64,000 bases of DNA from Symsagittifera roscoffensis (lineage: Eukaryota; Xenacoelomorpha; Acoela; Convolutidae). Each line of letters opens with the position of its first letter. The stretch's first letter is position 1. Of this stretch, positions 58,001-64,000 are shown one piece after another. The stretch lies in NCBI RefSeq assembly GCF_963678635.1, contig NC_087071.1, positions 13,623,231 through 13,687,230 of the forward strand, in the 5' to 3' direction. Position numbers and translations under genes: made by a program. Under the pieces are notes generated by a model, which saw only the letters and a program-made list of their open reading frames with translations, was not told where the DNA came from and made no database searches.

Positions 58001-58930
58001 GCTTTATGCTTGATTCTAAAATCCTGAGATAGGGTCTCGGGTCCCGCTTCATGCTGCATCACGATTTTTTTTCGTAGCTGAATCTGATGCCTCAACTTTC
58101 CTTCGCTCCTCCGGTTCACTCATTGGATGTGCCTTGCTGGCTTTAACCTCTGAATAAACCTCTTCATGCCCTGGGTGCTTGATATCTGCCAAAGGGTCCC
58201 AAAACTGTGGACAATACGATTTAAAACGACCCTCTAGTTTGCAAAAGAAGCACTAGGGGCCAAACTTCGAGATTAACTTTATTATAAAATCTTCGTGATC
58301 GATTTCCGATACATCTTCGTCTTTGGCGCAAAACCGATGGCCTTCATGTCCTGTTTATATTTCGGGCCTACTGATACATGATGATTCATCGGATTGCAAA
58401 TTGTACCAGTTTTGTCTTGGTTTGCAGATCCATTATTATAATTTTCATGAGTAATTTTGTGAAAAATTGACCTTGAGGCTTCGACAGCAAACACTCTCTG
58501 GATTTGAGTCTCAGCTCTTCGTTCGTGCGTTGGTGCATTGGTTGGAAGGGGCTTGTAATGAGTTGCTATTTTAGTCCATAGCTCATCACTGCTCGCACCG
58601 TCGCTGAACTTTGAAGCTAGTCCTAGGTTCATCCTACTGTTTGATCCGTCCGGTTGGCTACACCTTCTCAGATTTTCCAAGTCATCCAAAAACTAGTCTA
58701 TGGTCTCTTGTTCGCTTTGCCTTTGCTTCTCAAAGCGCATCATCCCTTGATGGCCTTGCACTCCAGACTCGAAACGATTCAAAATTATCTCGAAGATCTA
58801 CTCGGCAATATCCCGTTAATATTGCATCTTCGACATCAGGTAATTCAGAGCTTACCTTTTCAGTTGTTAGTGAGCACACTGCGTTCCTGTTTTTCAATCG
58901 AGTCCTTTTTTTAGGTCCAGCCTCATGATT
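55051..58930 (-). pseudogene. Decayed Ty3/Gypsy gag-pol, unit 1
   Basis: Read on the minus strand across frameshifts. Gag lies at 58282-58689, with a knuckle-like CFFCKLEGRFKSYC near 58210-58255 in which the His is replaced by Arg. The protease is at about 57225-57443, with LETG in place of the usual DTG and IKTWERTGFT. The RT is near 55860-56290: FRYLNAVTVKDTYP, a TLDLSSAFWQ-like stretch in another frame, and the thumb with HIDILEEIFDFMKTAGLK. RNase H, with YVLYTDAP, is near 55540. The order and motifs are those of Ty3/Gypsy, from a family different from elements A and B. Many stops and shifts show that it is inactive. Confidence 0.8.
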
Positions 58931-59334
58931 CTATCCAGGTATCTATACAACCGTCTGATTCGTCTCGATTTAAACCCCGATTTCATGAAGACTCTTGGAC
59001 ACAACCAGGCATCGGTTTAGAGATTCGAACGCTGTCGCTAGGGCCGTTGTATCTCGAGTGTGCCCCCATCAAGAAAAGAGCACCAGCCATATGAGGATCT
59101 GGAAAATCCCTTATGCCTTAATCGCTGGGTTGATCTCTTCGCGGATCCAAGTGGTTCATCCTGAGGATCAGTTTTTTGGGTGTCTCGCGTTGGTCGGGTA
59201 TTCGAGGCTGGCATGCTTGCAGCTGAGTCTTGTCTGTGGACTTTTTTTGGATTCCTGTGGACATTTGTTGGGTTCCAGTGTTGTTGTTTGATGGGTTACG
59301 CCTTCCTCTAGTGGATCTCTTTTGTTTGTTTGTT

Positions 59335-59628
59335 GGTCTGTATGTATAACTGTATGTGTGTATGTATGTATGTATGGATGTATCTATGTATTTATGTAGG
59401 TAGGTATCTATGTATGTATGTATGTATGTATGTATGTATGTATGTATGTATGTATGTATGTATGTATGTATGTATGTATGTATTTATGTATGTATGTATA
59501 AATGTATGTATGTATATGTGTATGCATGTATGTATGTATGAATGTATGTGTGTATGTATGTATGTATGTACCTATGTATGTACAAACGTATGGATGTTTC
59601 TTTGTATGTATATTTTTTTGTGTGTATG

Positions 59629-59691
<63 letters not shown>

Positions 59692-59752
59692 GTATGTATG
59701 TATGTATGTATGTATGTATGTATGTATGTATGTATGTATGTATGCATGTATG

Positions 59753-59783
<31 letters not shown>

Positions 59784-60236
59784 GTATGTATGTATGTATG
59801 AATGTATGTATGTATGTATGTATGTATGTATGTATGTATGTATGTATGTATGAATGTATGTATGTATGTATGTATGTATGTTTGTATGTGTGTATGTATG
59901 TATAAGTGTATGTATGTATGTATGTATGTATGTATGTATGTATGTATGTTTGTATGAATGTAAGAATGTTTGTATGCATGTATCTATGTATGTATGTATG
60001 TATGTATGTATGTATGTATGTATGTATGTATGTATGTATGTATGTATGTATGTATGTATGTATGTATGTATGTATGTATGTATGTATGTATATATGTTTG
60101 TATGTGTGTATGTATGTTTGTATATGTGTATGAATGTATGTTTCTGGCTTTGTGTTTATGTAGGTATGTATTTATGTATGTGTTCATGTATGTATATATG
60201 TATGTATGTATGTAAGGTGTATGAATGTAATTTTGT
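59335..60236. repeat. (TGTA)n microsatellite, about 0.9 kb
   Basis: Nearly continuous TGTA/ATGT tetranucleotide repeats with scattered substitutions. Since 4 and 3 share no factor, every frame reads Met-Tyr-Val-Cys on one strand and His-Thr-Tyr-Ile on the other, which produces long spurious open frames. Confidence 0.97.
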
Positions 60237-60241
60237 TTGTA

Positions 60242-62900
60242 AGCGTATCGAAGAATTTTAAAACCATAGACTGAATGTTATGTTGTTACAAGGCCTTACC
60301 TTTTATTTTAAATTCTGGCTGAGGGATGAGTGTATCGCCTTTAGGATTCCTTTTAACTCCTAAAATCCGAAGAATTGTATTTTGATTTCATTGAAGTGTT
60401 CGTTGAATATCGGTTAAGCTAACACCTTTACCCATTAACATCTCAAAAGTTTCAATTGAACGTTGATCCTCAAGTCGATTGACAAAAGAATGTATAGTCT
60501 TTTCCACGTAGAAGCTGTTAAAAGTTACTAGCTCTAGGTTGGGCTCTTTGTTGCAAACTTTGATGTTTTTTCGATTTTTTGCGAACATGACTAATGAGGG
60601 TAAAAGATTAGATCCGATAAATAGTCGCATTACTGATATTCTTTAACTCAATTTTTTGACCACTAGCAGAATTTTAAGCACTTTGATCATTCTATTTTTT
60701 GGCTCTCTGCGTAACAATGCTTTCTCTTTTGCCAGATTGTATTTTCTGTTTCCTGCTTAGCCTTATTACTACATCAAACTGGTTTTCATTAGATCCTGCC
60801 CCATCTCTACAGAGAAATATAGAGGAACGCTTTTGAATTTCGATGCAGCATTCGTTAAGCGTCAAACGTTACCAGGTTTCTGATTTTTCAACCATGTGAT
60901 ATAACGATTTGTCTGACAACGTTGTCGGGTGTACAACTGTTACGGGTATCACGCAACCTTTTTTATGTGCAGTTATCATTTTAGTCGTCATTGCGGAGTT
61001 AGTACTTGCCTTTACAAAGCAAGTTGGTTTGTAAACAAGTTCCATCATATTGAAGGTTTCGTTTCGTAATTGATTTTATTAGTTTACGATTGTTAATTGC
61101 CGATAGTTGCATTGCTTAATTGTACAAATTAGGATGTAGCGATTTAGTTAGCGTCGACCCAGTAGGTCGCATTTTCCATACGGAATAACGAGAGTGACTT
61201 TCGGAATATGTTTGTCTGCGATATACCAACTAAAACACATCGAAGCCTAGTTGAACCTATATCGAGTAATCGAAGACTAGCAAACTCGATGTTTTGGGGA
61301 TTATCAAAACAGGAACATATAGTGCTCAGTCTTTCATGTGACCGAAAATCCGCTTTTCTACTGAGTAAGCGAAATGCACAGTAATCGTCGTAAACGACGA
61401 GTTGAATTGTACCAAAAATGATGTTTAATCTGTAGGGTATCAGTTCCGCACTTGGAGATACAAGAAAAATTGCCGCATTTGTCGAGAGTTGCTTAGCGAA
61501 AAAACTGCTTGGTGTTTTCTCAAAATGATATTCAGTGCGCCTTTTTCTATTTTGTTGAATTTCTGAATATGTCGCCATGCAGTCTCGTCCTGGAACCAAT
61601 GTAAGCGCAGTGATGTTCATTCGCGCTATTACGTCTTATAAAAGGTCTTGTCGAAGTACGATCAGTCGATCTATGATTGAGAGGCAGTTGAAGCTGAATT
61701 GCTCATCTTTCAAAACTTGAATTTTTTGTGGTTAAGTTTGCTTCACAAAAGCTGAGAAGTGTCCGATACGGTTATCGTCAAAGTCCCGGGAGTAGAAGAA
61801 TTTTGAAATTTTCAGGATGTCTTCAAATTGTCGTTTGTTGCCTATGCATGTAACGAAGGTTTTTATTCTACAAGGTTTTTTGCAATCTTTGATCAATTTA
61901 AGAGCACGGAGCGTATTCGGTTAATTTATCATTGAAATATGGCAAGCCTTAGAGTGAACATAAAACAGTCTATGATTTCCTCGAGCGTATCATAGTCCAT
62001 CCCGTTAGGTTGTCCAAATTTTCCCTTACTAACGAGACTGCTGGAGATGCTCAGAGCGAGCAAGCCAATTCAGGTTATTTGATTTCAAGTCTGACGCGTA
62101 GTTGATAAAATCAAAGTTGCTGCCATAACTTTCGTAAAAATGCAAAAACTTGACCAAAGCTTGATGGTCATCATTTGGAGGTCGCTCAATGTTGGTCCGC
62201 TCATTGGCAAAGGCTGCAAAATTGAACCCAGGATTGCAGAGTCTTCGTGATAGCACGCCTATGGCTTCAAGTTAATTTGATGACTTTTTAAAGTAGCTCT
62301 TCACAGTTAGTTTGCTTTATCAACACAGAGGGGTTACAGGTATGTACTTTCCCTCAGTCAGTTTGGGGTTGTTTTTTTAATCATTAGGCTATCTCCAAGA
62401 TATCACATCTCTAGTTTTGTAGACCTAAACACATATGCCCTTCTAATGAACTACAGTCGAGCTTTGGGCACTCAAACTCTGGTAACTAGAATGTTTTGAC
62501 GCTGTAAGGATGTGTGTTATAGTACTTTTGTTTTGACAACAATAGCTAAAACAGTGATTGATTGGAGTCACGATTCTAATACATTGAAGCGCATTGAAGC
62601 CACTTGTACCATTTTGCTGCTGCGTCAAAACATTGTACCAGTTTGCTGCTGTTGTAATCCTTTAGTACACATTTAGATTATTTTCAGAGAAAATGGTGTT
62701 TTCAGAGGAACCAGATTGATTGTTTTTAACATCCTTTTGTCATCGCTCTAATGACATTGAAACTTGTTGCAACGTTACCGATTTCATTTTTGTGCTATGA
62801 AACTGCTGAGTAGTGTATCCTCAGCGGTTTTGCTGACGAAATGCATTTTGGTTAACTAGTATCAAAGCTGTACATTCATTGTAAATGCTATTGTAAATAA
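60242..62900 (-). pseudogene. Decayed retroelement-like sequence, unit 2
   Basis: Counterpart of 52408-55050. The frame 61144-61620 is open for 158 codons here but 87 in unit 1, because of a small indel. It has no confident family assignment. Confidence 0.25.
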
Positions 62901-64000
62901 AAGAGAAGTTCGCACGGGATTACAATTGTTGGCTGAAAAATTTGGGACGATAATCGTGATAGAGTGAACTGAGGATTTGTCTTTCTGTATTCCAATGAAG
63001 TATTTTCAGAACAGAATCTTGTGTTCTTCTCGCTTTTTGCAGTTGACAATGCCAGCTTTGTTTAGGTACAACCGCACATCCTTCTGCATGATGTAATGTC
63101 TCAAGATCCGGTAACTGTTCTTCTTCAGATCTGGTGCGCTCAATTTGATCCATCTTTTCAAGCTACTCGTCATACGGTAATTTTTTGCGATCTTAGAAAG
63201 TCTGTACCGCGCCCTTGAGTTTGTCTTCATGATTCTTAGTTAACCATTCATCTTCCGTCTTGACAGACTAAATTTTAGTGCCATTTGCATGGGTTTGAGA
63301 ACTGTTCACCCATTCCCATTTTGTTCCTGATGCATTTTTCTAGGGATCAGAGACGGTAACAATTGGGGCATCTGTGTAGAGAACGTACTTGCCTGAAGTT
63401 GCATGCTCTGAAGGTACATTCTCTGAAGGTATGTCTAGTACTGGTGCTTCGCTCGGCTCTCGTTTAAAACTCTCGAAAGATTCCTGAGCTTCTTCATTTC
63501 ACTCGAACTTCTTCCCCTTGTTGCGCATCAACTGCTGCAGCTAGTAGACTTTGTATGCATATAAATTTTCAAATTCTCTCTAGCACTTCGCAAAATCTAG
63601 GAAACTTATCGTCTGCTTGTCTGTTCTGGGGTTTTTCATGTTAACAAAACTACTACCGCATCAAGATCTGGCCTCACGTCATGCTTATTGACCTTTATCA
63701 CAGGTACCTTATTGAGTCCTTGATGAAATCGCTCTTCGAGGATTTGCCTTTCAACCCAGCTGTCTTCATAAAGTCAAAAATTTCCTCGAGTATTTCAATA
63801 TGGTCAGTTAAGGTGGGTATCACTATTTTTACATAATATACATGCACATCACGAGGGTCCCATATTTCTTGATTACACAATTCACTACTTGAGCTAGGGA
63901 GCCTTTGAAATGTCGATGTAGCATTATACTATTTGAAAGGAATCCTCTTCCAGCGGTGTTACTCGCACGCCAAACAGGTCTTATCCCTTCCTGTTTTCGT
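62901..64000 (-). pseudogene. Decayed Ty3/Gypsy pol, unit 2 (partial)
   Basis: Same RT thumb (HIEILEEIFDFMKTAGLKGK, 63698-63880) and RNase H region as unit 1. The 5' part lies beyond the window. Confidence 0.75.

Larger units (their letters stand above)
52408..60241. repeat. Tandem duplication, unit 1 (7.83 kb)
   Basis: From 52408 the sequence matches 60242 onward with an offset of 7,832-7,834 bp, up to the window edge, with a few percent differences and small indels. The unit carries a decayed minus-strand Ty3/Gypsy gag-pol and the TGTA microsatellite at its right end. Confidence 0.92.
60242..64000. repeat. Tandem duplication, unit 2 (cut by window end)
   Basis: Continues the match to unit 1 (52408-56166). 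The junction with the microsatellite is abrupt at 60241/60242. Confidence 0.92.

Noticed and set aside
59330-60261. Long Met-Tyr-Val-Cys and His-Thr-Tyr-Ile open frames on both strands
   Set aside because: Artefacts of the TGTA tetranucleotide repeat, which has no stop codon in any frame.

Overview
The window is nuclear DNA from an AT-rich invertebrate animal. It holds a spliced gene model, BEL/Pao and Ty3/Gypsy LTR retroelements, MITE-like repeats, a tetranucleotide microsatellite and a multi-kilobase tandem duplication. There are no bacterial operons, rRNA genes or CRISPR arrays. The phylum cannot be settled from the sequence alone.

Layout. 1-1886 (+): 3' part of a BEL/Pao pol with RNase H end and integrase, broken only by two in-frame stops. 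2207-18324 (-): element B, an old, decayed, 3'-truncated copy of a very large LTR retroelement, followed by a tandem duplication of its leader and LTR (to about 19275). 19276-23521: intergenic DNA with a 22-bp minisatellite, an AT palindrome cluster, two copies of a dispersed repeat and the last exon of a host gene (22426-22713, -). 23526-42454 (-): element A, an 18,929-bp retroelement with two 394-bp LTRs (2 differences) and a 4-bp target-site duplication. 42459-49164: remaining exons of the host gene on the minus strand, a TA-flanked MITE and three copies of a dispersed repeat. 49165-52407: mostly unassigned. 52408-64000: a tandem duplication with a period of about 7.83 kb, carrying a decayed Ty3/Gypsy gag-pol and about 0.9 kb of TGTA microsatellite.

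Main result. Elements A and B share a complex-retrovirus-like gene order, read 5' to 3' on the minus strand: a small arginine-rich orf0, one continuous gag-pol frame of about 2,636 codons, two tiny overlapping membrane proteins, a Pro/Ser/Thr-rich frame with no start codon, an envelope-like glycoprotein (872 codons) and a further accessory frame (587 codons). Adjacent frames are joined by 4-26 nt start/stop overlaps. Neighbouring non-coding signals are also shared: a twice-repeated hairpin in the leader, a 13-bp-arm palindrome in the LTR and a conserved block between pol and the membrane ORFs. I recognise the gag, protease, RT, RNase H and integrase parts. The remaining products match nothing I can name, apart from the envelope-like layout.

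Element A lies inside an intron of the host gene, in the same orientation. That gene is inferred from minus-strand exons whose splice phases chain correctly across a 20.8-kb intron. Element A is young by LTR identity, yet it has several nonsense codons, so it was probably mobilised in trans, was inactivated very recently, or contains assembly errors.
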